The notes under the pieces: generated by a model
The model's input: only the letters and a program-made list of their open reading frames with translations
The model's database searches: none
Told to the model about the DNA's origin: nothing
In this document: positions 30,817-40,621 of the stretch, in pieces
Numbering within the stretch: position 1 is the stretch's first letter
Layout: the number at the start of each line of letters is the position of its first letter
NCBI GenBank assembly: GCA_021775475.1
Contig: JAJFHS010000004.1
Coordinates: 1 to 44,911 of the forward strand
Direction: 5' to 3'
DNA length: 44,911 nt
Origin: Hyphomicrobiales bacterium
GTDB taxonomy: Bacteria; Pseudomonadota; Alphaproteobacteria; Rhizobiales; JAJFHR01
Translations under genes and position numbers: made by a program

Positions 30817-31958
30817 TGGCCATTCCCGTTGCCTCAAACCCTGAGGAGCCGGTCTCTGCAAACACTGATACCAGCTTGATTTTGAAATCTTTACCGCATC
30901 CGGTTTTGGTTATCGAAGAAGATGGTGTCGCGTCTTACGTTAATGATGCAGCGGAAGTTTTTTTTGGTGTCGGGGCTTCGGTTTTAACCCGTCACGGACT
31001 CCAGGAATTTGTACCGTTTAGCAGTCCGTTGTTATTGTTGATTGAACAAGCCAGAGAAAAGTCCGCAAGCTTCAGCGAATATGGCATTGATCTTGGTACC
31101 CCACGCAATGGTGGCAACCGTTTGGTGGATGTGCAGGTATCCTTGATGGCGCAGGGACGTACTGGCATTCTGGTGATGTTTCAGGAGCGCACAATGGCGC
31201 GCCAGATAGATCGCCAGGTCAGCCACAGAAACGCTGTGCGTTCTTTGTCGGCTATGGCTGCAATATTGGCGCACGAGATCAAAAACCCGCTATCGGGCAT
31301 ACGCGGTGCCGCCCAACTGGTTGAAGCGTCAGTTTCGGCAGAAGACCGCGTTCTTACATCTTTAATTCGCGATGAAAGTGACCGTATCTGCCGTCTGGTC
31401 GATAATATGCAGGAATTCAGCAACAATCGCCCGATTGAATGCGTTCCGGTGAACATTCATTCAGTGCTTGAACACGTCAAACAGATTGCTATTAACGGGT
31501 TTGCGTCAGATATCAAAATAAACCTGGCCTATGATCCTTCGTTACCCCCGGTGCCGGGGGACCGCGACCAGCTTATTCAGGTTTTTCTGAATCTTTTGAA
31601 GAATGCAGCGGAGGCCGCTGATTTGGCTTCGGGTGCTGGTCTGGTCGTCATTTCAACTGCTTTTCGCCCCGGCGTCCGGCTGACAGTTCCCGGCGTCAGC
31701 GCCCGGACAAACCTGCCGCTTGAAATCAGAATTGAAGATAATGGCCCCGGTGTGCCACCGGATTTGTTGCCGCATCTGTTTGATCCGTTTGTTACCACCA
31801 AAAAGTCGGGCATGGGATTGGGCCTGGCTCTGGTTGCCAAGATAATCGGTGATCATGGCGGTATTGTCGAATGTGAGTCGAAGCCCGGCCGCACAATTTT
31901 CAAGGTGCTTATGCCCCTGCACAAGGACGCGCAAAACAGTTCGGAGACAATCAAATAA
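30816..31958 (+). CDS. ntrB: Nitrogen regulation sensor histidine kinase NtrB
   Basis: NtrB phosphorylates NtrC under nitrogen limitation and is controlled by PII proteins. The 380-residue soluble protein has a PAS domain (about 20-130), the dimerisation domain with phospho-His153 in [11 protein letters not shown], and the ATPase domain with [19 protein letters not shown] and GMGLGLALV. No membrane segment is seen. Its start overlaps dusB and its stop overlaps ntrC, each by one base, so dusB-ntrB-ntrC are strictly coupled. Confidence 0.97.
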   Translation: MAIPVASNPEEPVSANTDTSLILKSLPHPVLVIEEDGVASYVNDAAEVFFGVGASVLTRHGLQEFVPFSSPLLLLIEQAREKSASFSEYGIDLGTPRNGGNRLVDVQVSLMAQGRTGILVMFQERTMARQIDRQVSHRNAVRSLSAMAAILAHEIKNPLSGIRGAAQLVEASVSAEDRVLTSLIRDESDRICRLVDNMQEFSNNRPIECVPVNIHSVLEHVKQIAINGFASDIKINLAYDPSLPPVPGDRDQLIQVFLNLLKNAAEAADLASGAGLVVISTAFRPGVRLTVPGVSARTNLPLEIRIEDNGPGVPPDLLPHLFDPFVTTKKSGMGLGLALVAKIIGDHGGIVECESKPGRTIFKVLMPLHKDAQNSSETIK

Positions 31959-33406
31959 TGGCCGGTGAAACAATCCTTATTGCCGAAGATGATGATGGCA
32001 TCCGCATGGTTTTGAACCAGGCCCTGGCGCGGGCAGGCTACGTTGTTCGCGCAACCGGCAATGCTGCAACCTTGTGGCACTGGGTCAATGAAGGCGAGGG
32101 GCAACTGGTTATTACCGACGTGGTTTTACCCGATGAAAATGCCTTTGATGTGATACCGAAAATTAAAAAAATCAGGCCGCATTTGCCGGTGGTAGTGATG
32201 AGTGCGGAAAATACACTTATGACGGCCATAACCGCTTCAGAGCAGGGGGCTTATGAGTATCTGCCCAAGCCTTTTGACCTCAACGAGCTTATTACCATTG
32301 TCGGGCGGGCGTTGAACGATGTCGAGGTCCGCAAAACATTGACACAACATGCCCCTGATAAGGTCGAGGGCATTAATCTTATCGGCCGTTCGGCAGCGAT
32401 GCAGGATATTTATCGCGTCATTGCGCGGCTAACGCGTACAGATTTAACCGTGATGATCTCAGGTGAATCGGGTACCGGCAAAGAGCTGGTGGCGCGTGCG
32501 CTGCATGATCATGGGTTCCGCAACAAGGGGCCGTTTGTTGCTGTAAACATGGCGGCAATACCGCATGAATTGATAGAATCAGAGCTGTTCGGGCACGAAA
32601 AAGGAGCCTTTACCGGGGCCAATACCCGCACCGCGGGAAGATTTGAACAGGCGGCAGGTGGCACATTGTTTCTCGATGAAATTGGCGATATGCCGATGAA
32701 GGCCCAAACACGATTGCTCAGGGTTTTGCAGGAAAGCGAATACACAACCGTCGGTGGTACTGTGGCAATCAAGACCAACGTGCGCATTATTGCTGCCACC
32801 AACCGCGATCTGCGCCACCATATTTCGCAAGGACTGTTTCGTGAGGATCTGTTTTTCCGCCTTAACGTCGTGCCAATCAGGATCCCGCCTTTGCGCGAGC
32901 GGACCGAAGATATTCCTGATCTTGTACAGCACTTTTTTTCATTGGTGGCACAGGAAGGTCTGCCGCAAAAATCGATTGAACCCGCAGCGATTGCCGTCAT
33001 CGTTAAACACCGCTGGCCAGGTAATGTGCGCGAACTTGAAAATCTCATACGCAGGCTTACCGTCCTGTGTTCGGAAGAAACTATTACTGCACAAAACATA
33101 AACCATGAACTTGAACACTCATTGTCAGAACAACCGCCAATGGCCGTAGCACAGGACCTGTCGGATTACGTAGAAAGCTATCTTGGTGCATATTTTGCCA
33201 GGTTTGGCGATAAACTGCCCCCGGACGGCCTATATCAACGATTTATCAGTGAAGTTGAACACCCGCTGATATCGGCAGCTTTGGTGGCAACCAACGGCAA
33301 TCAGATCCAGGCATCATCGTTGCTGGGCATCAATCGCAATACGTTGCGCAAAAAGATCAAGGAGCTTGAAATAGAGATCGTCAAGGGTGTGTTGCACAGC
33401 CAATAG
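31958..33406 (+). CDS. ntrC: Nitrogen regulation response regulator NtrC
   Basis: NtrC activates sigma-54 promoters of nitrogen assimilation genes. The 482-residue protein has a receiver domain with phospho-acceptor Asp54 (ITDVVLPDE), then a AAA+ domain with Walker A GESGTGKE (about 169-176), the sigma-54-contacting GAFTGA loop (about 216-221), Walker [12 protein letters not shown] and the arginine-bearing [11 protein letters not shown]. It ends in a Fis-type helix-turn-helix ([20 protein letters not shown]). All elements for sigma-54 activation are intact, in contrast to NtrX in the next operon. The spacing from here to ntrY is 162 bases. Confidence 0.97.
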   Translation: MAGETILIAEDDDGIRMVLNQALARAGYVVRATGNAATLWHWVNEGEGQLVITDVVLPDENAFDVIPKIKKIRPHLPVVVMSAENTLMTAITASEQGAYEYLPKPFDLNELITIVGRALNDVEVRKTLTQHAPDKVEGINLIGRSAAMQDIYRVIARLTRTDLTVMISGESGTGKELVARALHDHGFRNKGPFVAVNMAAIPHELIESELFGHEKGAFTGANTRTAGRFEQAAGGTLFLDEIGDMPMKAQTRLLRVLQESEYTTVGGTVAIKTNVRIIAATNRDLRHHISQGLFREDLFFRLNVVPIRIPPLRERTEDIPDLVQHFFSLVAQEGLPQKSIEPAAIAVIVKHRWPGNVRELENLIRRLTVLCSEETITAQNINHELEHSLSEQPPMAVAQDLSDYVESYLGAYFARFGDKLPPDGLYQRFISEVEHPLISAALVATNGNQIQASSLLGINRNTLRKKIKELEIEIVKGVLHSQ

Positions 33407-33568
33407 GGCTGAGTATTGATTTTTTGTTGTATTTTTGTGACATTGTTGTTGATTTGTCGCAGTTGGCGGGGCATTATTCAATTTCAACGGGTTGGACAAG
33501 TTTGCGAAAACAGAAATTATCGAAGCTTGATCCGGCGTCTCTTATTTGAATGCTCGGGTGTAATAGGA

Positions 33569-35848
33569 ATGTCAATTAGTGTCGAAATGCCTGCCGCGGC
33601 TTCCGCATCAAGCACCCTGCGCCTGAATTCAAAGCCTAAGATATTACGTCTTGGCCTGACCATCGTTGTGCTTTCGGTTATTTTTGGAATTGCCTCTTTT
33701 TCGATACGTCTGGGAATAACCTCGCTTGATAGCAATGGTACGGTTGCTGATATTCTGCTGGGCATAAACGGGGTGCTGGTTGTGGCAATGGGGCTGCTGA
33801 TTGCCTGGCATATTTATGCTTTGAGGCAAGCGCGTCTGTCGGGCCAGGCGGGCGCAAGATTACATGTGCGACTGGTTACGCTGTTTTCTCTCATGGCTTT
33901 GCTGCCAACGATCACGGTGGCGGTTTTTGCCAGTGTTACGCTGAAACGCGGCATGGACACATATTTTTCCCAAGGCACGCGGCAGATTGTCGAAAATGCG
34001 CTAATCGTAGCCGAAGCCTATGTTCAGGAAAACGGTCGTATCATGGGGGCGGATGTAACCGCAATGGCCGGCGATCTTGATCGTGCCTATAAAGCGCTGA
34101 CGGAAAAACGCTTTCAGTTCTCGCAAGTGTTCAGACAGCAAACCTTTTTAAGGGGCCTGCCGGCGAGCTTTATTCTTTCAAAAAACAAACAGGTGATTGT
34201 AAAGGCCCTGGCCAGCAATGATACGAAATATATTGCACCTTCCGATGAAGATTTTGAAAATGCAAAAAATGGAAACCTTGTTGTTATTCCGCCGCGTGAA
34301 ACAAATCTTGTCCGTGCGCTTGTTCAATTAAAAAATTATGATGGTGCTTTTTTATACGCCTATCGGTTTGTCGATCCTAAGATCATCAAGCATCTTAAAA
34401 ATGCTCGTAAAGGTGAAGTTACCTACAATAAACTTGAAGCCCAGCGGGACAGTCAGATCTATCTTTTTGCCCTGATGTATACGGGGCTCGCGCTGATTTT
34501 TCTTCTGTCTTCATTCTGGTTTGGTTTGTGGGTTGCCGATCGCCTGGTTGCACCTATAGGCAGATTGATATCTGCCTCGCTTGATGTGGCCAAGGGAAAT
34601 CTCGATGTTGTCGTGCCGGTGCGAAATTCTGAAGGTGATCTTGCCGCATTCAGCCAAAGTTTCAACCAGATGACCACACAGTTGCGGTCTCAGCGCATGG
34701 ACCTTGTGGATGCTAATAAAAAACTTGAAGAACGCAGACGATTTACAGAAGCTGTACTGTCGGACGTTTCTGCCGGTGTGCTCAGTGTCGATGCGAAGGG
34801 GATAATCACGCTTGCCAATCAATCTGCCGAAGAGATGATCGGCACAGATAACAAACCTCTGACGGGGCGTTCATTTAACGATGTTCTGCCGGAGTTTTCC
34901 TCGGTTGTTTCAAAGGCATTGTCTAACAAACGCGGGCAATCTGAACAACAACTAACGCTTGCTAGAACCGATGTAGAGCACAATCTGCTGGTCAAGGTGA
35001 GCATGGAAAAAAGGCGGCGTAAGGCGCGTGGGTATGTGATTACCTTTGATGATATCACCGAGCTGGTTTCGGCTCAAAGAACATCAGCCTGGGCAGATAT
35101 TGCGCGTCGCATCGCCCATGAAATCAAAAACCCTCTAACCCCCATTCAATTATCAGCTGAACGCCTGAGAAGAAAATACAGAAGTCAGATTACCAAGGAT
35201 CCGGAAATTTTCGAAAAGTGTACCGAAACAATCATCCGTCAGGTCGGAGACATTGGCAGTATGGTTGATGAATTTTCTTCGTTTGCCCGCATGCCCTCTG
35301 CTGTACTGGAGCCGGTAAACCTGGGTAAAACCTTGCAGGAAGCGATCTTTTTGCAGCAGGTGGGGCATAGTAACGTGGATATTAATCTGGCTCTGCCGAA
35401 ATCACCGGTTATGGCCATGCTTGATCGCCGCTTGATGACCCAGGCGTTGACCAATCTGGTTAAAAACGCATTGGAATCGATCGAAGCCAGACAACAAAAA
35501 TCAGATAATGATGAGTTTAGAGGCGCAATAGATGTGATATTGAAGTCCAGCACAAAGCGTATTCGCTTGAAGGTTATCGACAATGGTATCGGACTGCCTC
35601 AGGAAAAGCGCAGTCGTTTGTTTGAACCTTATATGACAACCCGAGACAAAGGCACCGGGTTGGGGCTGGCTATTGTTAAGAAAATTGTAGAAGAACACTC
35701 TGGAACGGTTGTTCTTAGCGACACACCTCACAAAAAGAGAGATGGCAGTGGCGCGATGGTGACGATAGATTTGCCACCGCAGGAAAGCAAAGATCAAAAT
35801 GAAGTAGACCAAAAATCCACAAAACCAACTCAACCCGCAGAGGTGTGA
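33569..35848 (+). CDS. ntrY: Membrane sensor histidine kinase NtrY
   Basis: NtrY is the sensor paired with NtrX, implicated in nitrogen, redox and envelope responses in alphaproteobacteria. I choose the ATG at 33569 (759 residues); the frame is open 51 codons upstream but that part looks non-coding. Three transmembrane helices lie at about 27-45, 63-82 and 101-125 and a fourth at about 301-325, so a periplasmic sensing region of about 175 residues sits between the last two. HAMP (about 325-375), PAS (about 385-490) and the kinase core follow, with His517 in [11 protein letters not shown] and GTGLGLAIV in the ATPase domain. Confidence 0.95.
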   Translation: MSISVEMPAAASASSTLRLNSKPKILRLGLTIVVLSVIFGIASFSIRLGITSLDSNGTVADILLGINGVLVVAMGLLIAWHIYALRQARLSGQAGARLHVRLVTLFSLMALLPTITVAVFASVTLKRGMDTYFSQGTRQIVENALIVAEAYVQENGRIMGADVTAMAGDLDRAYKALTEKRFQFSQVFRQQTFLRGLPASFILSKNKQVIVKALASNDTKYIAPSDEDFENAKNGNLVVIPPRETNLVRALVQLKNYDGAFLYAYRFVDPKIIKHLKNARKGEVTYNKLEAQRDSQIYLFALMYTGLALIFLLSSFWFGLWVADRLVAPIGRLISASLDVAKGNLDVVVPVRNSEGDLAAFSQSFNQMTTQLRSQRMDLVDANKKLEERRRFTEAVLSDVSAGVLSVDAKGIITLANQSAEEMIGTDNKPLTGRSFNDVLPEFSSVVSKALSNKRGQSEQQLTLARTDVEHNLLVKVSMEKRRRKARGYVITFDDITELVSAQRTSAWADIARRIAHEIKNPLTPIQLSAERLRRKYRSQITKDPEIFEKCTETIIRQVGDIGSMVDEFSSFARMPSAVLEPVNLGKTLQEAIFLQQVGHSNVDINLALPKSPVMAMLDRRLMTQALTNLVKNALESIEARQQKSDNDEFRGAIDVILKSSTKRIRLKVIDNGIGLPQEKRSRLFEPYMTTRDKGTGLGLAIVKKIVEEHSGTVVLSDTPHKKRDGSGAMVTIDLPPQESKDQNEVDQKSTKPTQPAEV

Positions 35849-35896
35849 TGGTGAATGGTTTCAAACAGGTTATGAGTAATGAGTAAAGGTCAATTT

Positions 35897-37279
35897 ATGG
35901 CGTCCGACATACTGATCGTTGATGATGAAGCCGATATCAGGGAACTGGTCGGTGGCATTCTGGAAGACGAAGGCTATACTCCGCGGATGGCCGGCGATAG
36001 CGATAGTGCGCTTGCCTCAATCGCTGATCGGCGCCCGGCACTTATTATCCTTGATATCTGGCTTCAGGGCAGTCGACTGGACGGGCTTGAAGTGCTTGAA
36101 GTTATTAAAAACCTTCATCCAAATTTGCCCGTGGTGATTATTTCCGGTCATGGCAATATCGAAACTGCGGTATCGGCCATCCGGTTGGGGGCCTATGATT
36201 TTATTGAAAAACCCTTTAAGGCAGATCGCCTGATCCATGTGGTGGTGCGCGCCCTGGAAATTTCCAAACTGAGGCGGGAATTTGAAGAACTGAAAGTCAA
36301 ATCCGGTGGTGATCTGGTTCTGGTTGGCCAATCCAGCGCCATGCGGCAGCTGCGCCAGCAAATAGAGCGTGCGGCACCGACGGGAAGTCGTATCATGATA
36401 TCGGGACCGGCGGGTTCGGGTAAGGAGTTGGCTGCGCGGATGCTGCATCAATGCTCCAAACGCGCCAATGCGCCGTTTGTTGCCATAAATGCAGCAAACA
36501 TGTCGCCGGAAAATGTTGAACTTGAATTGTTTGGTTGTGAAGAAGGTGTGAATGGCAGTGGCAGCGTGGGGGCGCTTGAGGCAGCTCACAATGGTACTTT
36601 ATTTGTCGATGAAGTCGCTGACATGCCGCTTGAAACTCAAGGAAAAGTATTGCGCGTGCTGGTGGAACAATCCTTTCACCGCATTGGCGGCAAGCATCAG
36701 GTTAAGGTTGATGTCAGGATTATTTCATCCACAAGCAAGAACCTTGAAGAGGAAATTACCTATGGTCGTTTTCGCGAAGATCTTTTCCATCGCTTGAGTG
36801 TTGTTCCTTTAAATGTACCGACTTTGGCTGAAAGGCGTGATGATATTCCTGAACTTGTTGAATATTTCATGACCAATATATCAGCCAGTACCGGCCTGCC
36901 CATGCGCGAGGTTTCCACCGAGGCACTGGCGGCACTACAATCGGGTAACTGGCCCGGAAATGTGCGTCAGTTACGAAACAACATTGAACGATTGATGATT
37001 ATGGCCGGGGATGAGCCGGGCAACGCGATCACGGCTGAAATGCTGGCGACAGAAGCGGGCGGACAATCATCTACTGCTATCAACGGGGCGGGGGGCGAGG
37101 TCTTGACGGCTTTGCCGCTGCGAGATGCACGCGAAGTGTTTGAGCGGGAATATCTATTGGCTCAGATTAACCGCTTTGGTGGTAATATTTCCCGGACAGC
37201 TTCTTTTATCGGCATGGAGCGCTCGGCATTGCACCGAAAGCTCAAACTTCTGGGAGTAGCGTCCAAAGATCGTATTTAA
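35897..37279 (+). CDS. ntrX: Response regulator NtrX
   Basis: NtrX is the partner of NtrY. I choose the ATG at 35897 (460 residues, MASDILIVDDEAD), with AAAGGT 7 bases upstream, over the ATG at 35879. The receiver domain has Asp53 in ILDIWL. The AAA+ domain has a Walker A variant GPAGSGKE and Walker B TLFVDEVADMP. The GAFTGA loop is missing: the segment after ELFG reads CEEGVNGSGSVGALEAA. A Fis-type helix-turn-helix closes the protein (NISRTASFIGMERSALHRKL). This loss is typical of alphaproteobacterial NtrX and implies it does not activate sigma-54 RNA polymerase in the usual way. Confidence 0.95.
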   Translation: MASDILIVDDEADIRELVGGILEDEGYTPRMAGDSDSALASIADRRPALIILDIWLQGSRLDGLEVLEVIKNLHPNLPVVIISGHGNIETAVSAIRLGAYDFIEKPFKADRLIHVVVRALEISKLRREFEELKVKSGGDLVLVGQSSAMRQLRQQIERAAPTGSRIMISGPAGSGKELAARMLHQCSKRANAPFVAINAANMSPENVELELFGCEEGVNGSGSVGALEAAHNGTLFVDEVADMPLETQGKVLRVLVEQSFHRIGGKHQVKVDVRIISSTSKNLEEEITYGRFREDLFHRLSVVPLNVPTLAERRDDIPELVEYFMTNISASTGLPMREVSTEALAALQSGNWPGNVRQLRNNIERLMIMAGDEPGNAITAEMLATEAGGQSSTAINGAGGEVLTALPLRDAREVFEREYLLAQINRFGGNISRTASFIGMERSALHRKLKLLGVASKDRI

Positions 37280-37313
37280 TCGATATGATTGATGGCAACG
37301 AGGCATATTTTTC

Positions 37314-38690
37314 ATGAAAGTACTTATTTGCGGCGCCGGGCAGGTTGGTTTTGGCATTGCGCAACGACTATCTGCCGAGCAAAACGATGTAACGGTTCTG
37401 GATAATTCTTCTGAACTCATTCAAAGCATTAGTGACAGTCTTGATGTTCAGGGCTTTGTCGGACACGGCGCTCACCCCGGTGATCTACAACGAGCGGGCG
37501 CGGAAGAAGCCGACATGATCATCGCTGTTACTTCCATTGATGAAATTAATATGGTTGCCTGTCAGGTCGCGCATTCCCTCTTCAATATCCCGACAAAAAT
37601 TGCCCGGATCAGAGCCCAGAGTTATCTCTCGCCGCAGTGGCAGGATCTGTTTACGCGCGATAACATGCCAATTGATGTTATTATTTCTCCTGAAATTGCC
37701 GTCGGCGAAAGTGTTCTCCGGCAACTGGCGGTTCCCGGCGCTTTTGAAACCATCAGCTTTGCCGATGATCTGATTACTGTTTTAGGTGTGACGTGCGAGG
37801 AAGATTGTCCGATCATCGACACACCGTTAAAACAGCTGACCGAACTTTTTCCAGATCTCGTGGCTGTTGTTGTCGGCATTTCGCGTGATGGCAAACTGTT
37901 TGTTCCCCATAGTGATGATGAGATGCATGCGGGCGATGATGTATATATTATCGCTGATAGTGCGCAGATAGAACGCACTCTGGCTATTTTTGGCCATCAG
38001 GAACAACAGGCTCATCGAATTATCATCGCCGGTGGCGGTAATATTGGTAATTATGTTGCGACCAGGCTGGAACAACGCCAGTCGCGTACCAAAGTAAAAA
38101 TAATCGAAAGTGACCGCAAAAGAGCAATCGAAATTGCTGACCAGGTCTCCCGAACTGTGGTTTTGCACGGTGATGCGCTTGATCCCGAAATCATGCGAGA
38201 AGCCGGCATGGCGGATGCCGAAACGTTTGTTGCTCTTACCAACCAGGACCAGGTCAATATTCTGGCGTGCATCATGGCCAAGCGGATGGGCAGTGCGCGC
38301 ACATTAAGTCTGGTCAGCAATTCAGATTTTTCTTCAATGATCCGTTCCGTCGGCATTGACGGTTTTATCTCGCCGCGCGGCATCACCATTTCAAAAATTC
38401 TTCAACATGTGAGGCGTGGCCGAATTCGCGCTGTTCATTCCATTCAAAACGGCCTTGCCGAGGTGCTTGAGGCCGAAGCTCTTGAAACCTCCTCCCTTAT
38501 CGGAAAACCTTTGAGTGAAGCCGAATTACCCGATGGCATGCGTATCGGCGGCATTGTGCGTGATGGCAAAGTTCTTATTCCAGATGGAAAATTACAGATC
38601 ATCAAAGGAGATCGTATTGTAATTTTTGCCCTGGCCGAGCAAGTCAAAGTAGTCGAGCAGATATTCCGCGTCAGCCTGGAATTCTTTTAG
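37314..38690 (+). CDS. trkA: Trk system potassium uptake protein TrkA
   Basis: TrkA is the cytoplasmic NAD-binding regulator of the TrkH potassium channel. The 458-residue product has two RCK units: the first Rossmann fold begins with ICGAGQVGFGIA (5-16) and the second with IIAGGGNIGNYVA near 235. Each is followed by a TrkA_C domain (about 145-225 and 372-455). It lies 34 bases after ntrX and 12 bases before trkH. The ntrYX-trkA order is conserved in alphaproteobacteria, though a direct functional link is not established by the sequence. Confidence 0.96.
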   Translation: MKVLICGAGQVGFGIAQRLSAEQNDVTVLDNSSELIQSISDSLDVQGFVGHGAHPGDLQRAGAEEADMIIAVTSIDEINMVACQVAHSLFNIPTKIARIRAQSYLSPQWQDLFTRDNMPIDVIISPEIAVGESVLRQLAVPGAFETISFADDLITVLGVTCEEDCPIIDTPLKQLTELFPDLVAVVVGISRDGKLFVPHSDDEMHAGDDVYIIADSAQIERTLAIFGHQEQQAHRIIIAGGGNIGNYVATRLEQRQSRTKVKIIESDRKRAIEIADQVSRTVVLHGDALDPEIMREAGMADAETFVALTNQDQVNILACIMAKRMGSARTLSLVSNSDFSSMIRSVGIDGFISPRGITISKILQHVRRGRIRAVHSIQNGLAEVLEAEALETSSLIGKPLSEAELPDGMRIGGIVRDGKVLIPDGKLQIIKGDRIVIFALAEQVKVVEQIFRVSLEFF

Positions 38691-38702
38691 GGTGCTCGCC
38701 TC

Positions 38703-40151
38703 ATGGCCAATTTAACAATCATTCTTCTTCTCGGTATTGCCATAGGCGTTCTGGCCGCAATCATGCTGGTACCGGCGGCATATGCATTTGCCATGGGTGC
38801 ATTTGATGCCAGCCTGGGCTTTGGTGTTGCAGCTCTTATTACAGCCTTCGTTGGCGTCGCGTTATATGCCGCCACACGAGGGCGAATGCGACCGATTAAC
38901 CGTATTCAAACCGTCGCTTTTGCCCTTGTCGTGTGGACTGTATTGCCATTGTTTGCCGCCATTCCATTTGTTGCCGCACCAATGAATATGACATTTATAT
39001 CCGCTGTGTTTGAAGCAACGTCCGCCCTTACAACCACCGGTGCCACCTCGTACCCGCTTGATCAATACACCATGCCATACATATTCTGGTTTGCGCTGCT
39101 GCAATGGATCGGCGGGTTTTTGACACTTATTACTGTTTTTACCATTGTCGCGCCCTCGGGATTATGTGGCTCCTTAACCCAGGTGGCCATTCGCGGTCAT
39201 GACAGTGATGATTTTGTTCAAACCTTAAAAACCACTGTTGAGGTACTGTTACCTGCCTATGGTTTGTTCACCTTCATTTGTTTCATCATACTATGGGCAG
39301 TTGGAATACCGTTTTTTGATGCCCTTTGTCTGGCATTTTCAACATTGTCCACTGGTGGGTTTGTGCCTCGTGTGGAGGGCCTTTCCTATTATCAGAATTC
39401 AACTGCAGAGATAGTTTTGATGATATTTATGGTTGTCGGTGCAACCAGTGCGATAACCCATCGTAACCTGCTGGTTTCGCGACAGTTGATCGCTTTTGAA
39501 AACCGTGAATCAGGTCATGTGATCGGAGCGTGTCTGGCTGTCGGTGGCATATTGAGCCTGTGGCTGCTTTTTACCGGAAACAGTGATTTACTCAGCATTA
39601 TCAAACAGGGATTTTTCACCGCTGTTTCTCTGATAACCACCACCGGGTATCAGATTGCAACACCAGGCCAGCCAATAGCTCCTTATGGGTTGATAATAGC
39701 GCTGGTGTTTACCGGAGGTGCCACTTTTTCCACCGCCGGTGGCATTAAAGTGTACAGGATGGCTTTGATTACCAAACAGTCCTTTCGCGAACTCACCCGT
39801 ATTCTGCATCCTCATGGTATTTCCTCGATGCGCGCTGTTGGACGCAATTACGATATCCAGACCATGAAATCAATTTGGGCGATGTTCGTAGTTTATCTTT
39901 TTCTGGTTGCTCTCATCGCCCTGACACTCGGGCTTTTGGGAGTGGATTTTGAACTTGCCTTTCTGTCTTCAGTGGCGATGTTGAGCAATGTGGGCCCGGT
40001 TGTATCTGCGGGAACAGGGGCTGAAGGGGCCATGTTTTTTTCAACAGCCGGGAGCGCTATAAAAATTGTACTTGTGTCAGCGATGATTCTCGGTAGGGTT
40101 GAAATACTGGTATTGTTGAGTCTCGGCAATCTTACTTATTGGCGGTCTTAG
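38703..40151 (+). CDS. trkH: Potassium uptake channel TrkH
   Basis: TrkH is the membrane pore for potassium, gated by TrkA. The 482-residue protein has about 10 to 12 hydrophobic segments arranged as four M1-P-M2 repeats. The filter motifs, each with its key Gly, are TTTGATS (near 114), STGGFVP (near 219), TTTGYQ (near 310) and SNVGPVV (near 429). It is 12 bases after trkA. All four filter glycines are present, so the channel looks intact. Confidence 0.95.
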   Translation: MANLTIILLLGIAIGVLAAIMLVPAAYAFAMGAFDASLGFGVAALITAFVGVALYAATRGRMRPINRIQTVAFALVVWTVLPLFAAIPFVAAPMNMTFISAVFEATSALTTTGATSYPLDQYTMPYIFWFALLQWIGGFLTLITVFTIVAPSGLCGSLTQVAIRGHDSDDFVQTLKTTVEVLLPAYGLFTFICFIILWAVGIPFFDALCLAFSTLSTGGFVPRVEGLSYYQNSTAEIVLMIFMVVGATSAITHRNLLVSRQLIAFENRESGHVIGACLAVGGILSLWLLFTGNSDLLSIIKQGFFTAVSLITTTGYQIATPGQPIAPYGLIIALVFTGGATFSTAGGIKVYRMALITKQSFRELTRILHPHGISSMRAVGRNYDIQTMKSIWAMFVVYLFLVALIALTLGLLGVDFELAFLSSVAMLSNVGPVVSAGTGAEGAMFFSTAGSAIKIVLVSAMILGRVEILVLLSLGNLTYWRS

Positions 40152-40378
40152 AATATACGATGAACAAATAATGATTTAATAAATCAAGTTAAAATGCTAA
40201 CGTTAGGAGCGTGGTAAAATAGTTCTTTTTCTGTCATGTATTAACCTTGATAATGACAAGATATTATTGTGTAGTTAGAATCGGAGACGATAACATTCTG
40301 TCCGACTGCTTGAAAAGTCTCTAAACTTTTTGGAAAAGGCAGAGTGAATCTGTAACAAAAACAAATTGGTGACACACC
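40152..40378 (+). promoter_or_regulatory. AT-rich leader region upstream of hfq
   Basis: This 227-base gap holds the hfq promoter and leader. Two inverted repeats are seen: TGATTT-AAT-AAATCA at 40172-40186, shortly after the trkH stop, and AAAAGT-CTCTAA-ACTTTT at 40313-40330, enclosed by CTGC and GCAG. The second could be an operator or an mRNA hairpin 49 bases before the hfq ATG. I see no tRNA and no clear sigma-70 promoter pair. Confidence 0.4.
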
Positions 40379-40621
40379 ATGGCTGCAGACAAATCTCAGA
40401 ATTTACAGGACACTTTTCTCAATAATGTACGTAAATCAAAAGCGCCGCTCACTGTGTTCTTGATCAATGGGGTCAAGCTTCAGGGCGTTATTACCTGGTT
40501 CGATAATTTTTGCGTGCTCTTGCGCAGGGATGGCCATTCTCAACTCGTATACAAACATGCGATTTCAACTATAATGCCGTCACAACCAATCCAGTTATTT
40601 GAGGATACAAACGACGACTGA
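40379..40621 (+). CDS. hfq: RNA chaperone Hfq
   Basis: Hfq forms a hexamer that pairs small RNAs with mRNAs. The 80-residue protein covers the Sm1 motif ([19 protein letters not shown]) and Sm2 motif YKHAISTI with the conserved Lys and His. The N-terminal QNLQDTFLN carries the Gln of the proximal RNA-binding face. The C-terminal tail is short, about 12 residues after the Sm core, as is normal in alphaproteobacteria. Its 3' end overlaps the hflX reading frame. Confidence 0.98.
   Translation: MAADKSQNLQDTFLNNVRKSKAPLTVFLINGVKLQGVITWFDNFCVLLRRDGHSQLVYKHAISTIMPSQPIQLFEDTNDD

Noticed and set aside
33407..33568. N-terminal extension of NtrY or a separate small gene
   Set aside because: The upstream 51 codons are Cys/Phe/Arg-rich with no family similarity and the spacing fits an intergenic promoter region.
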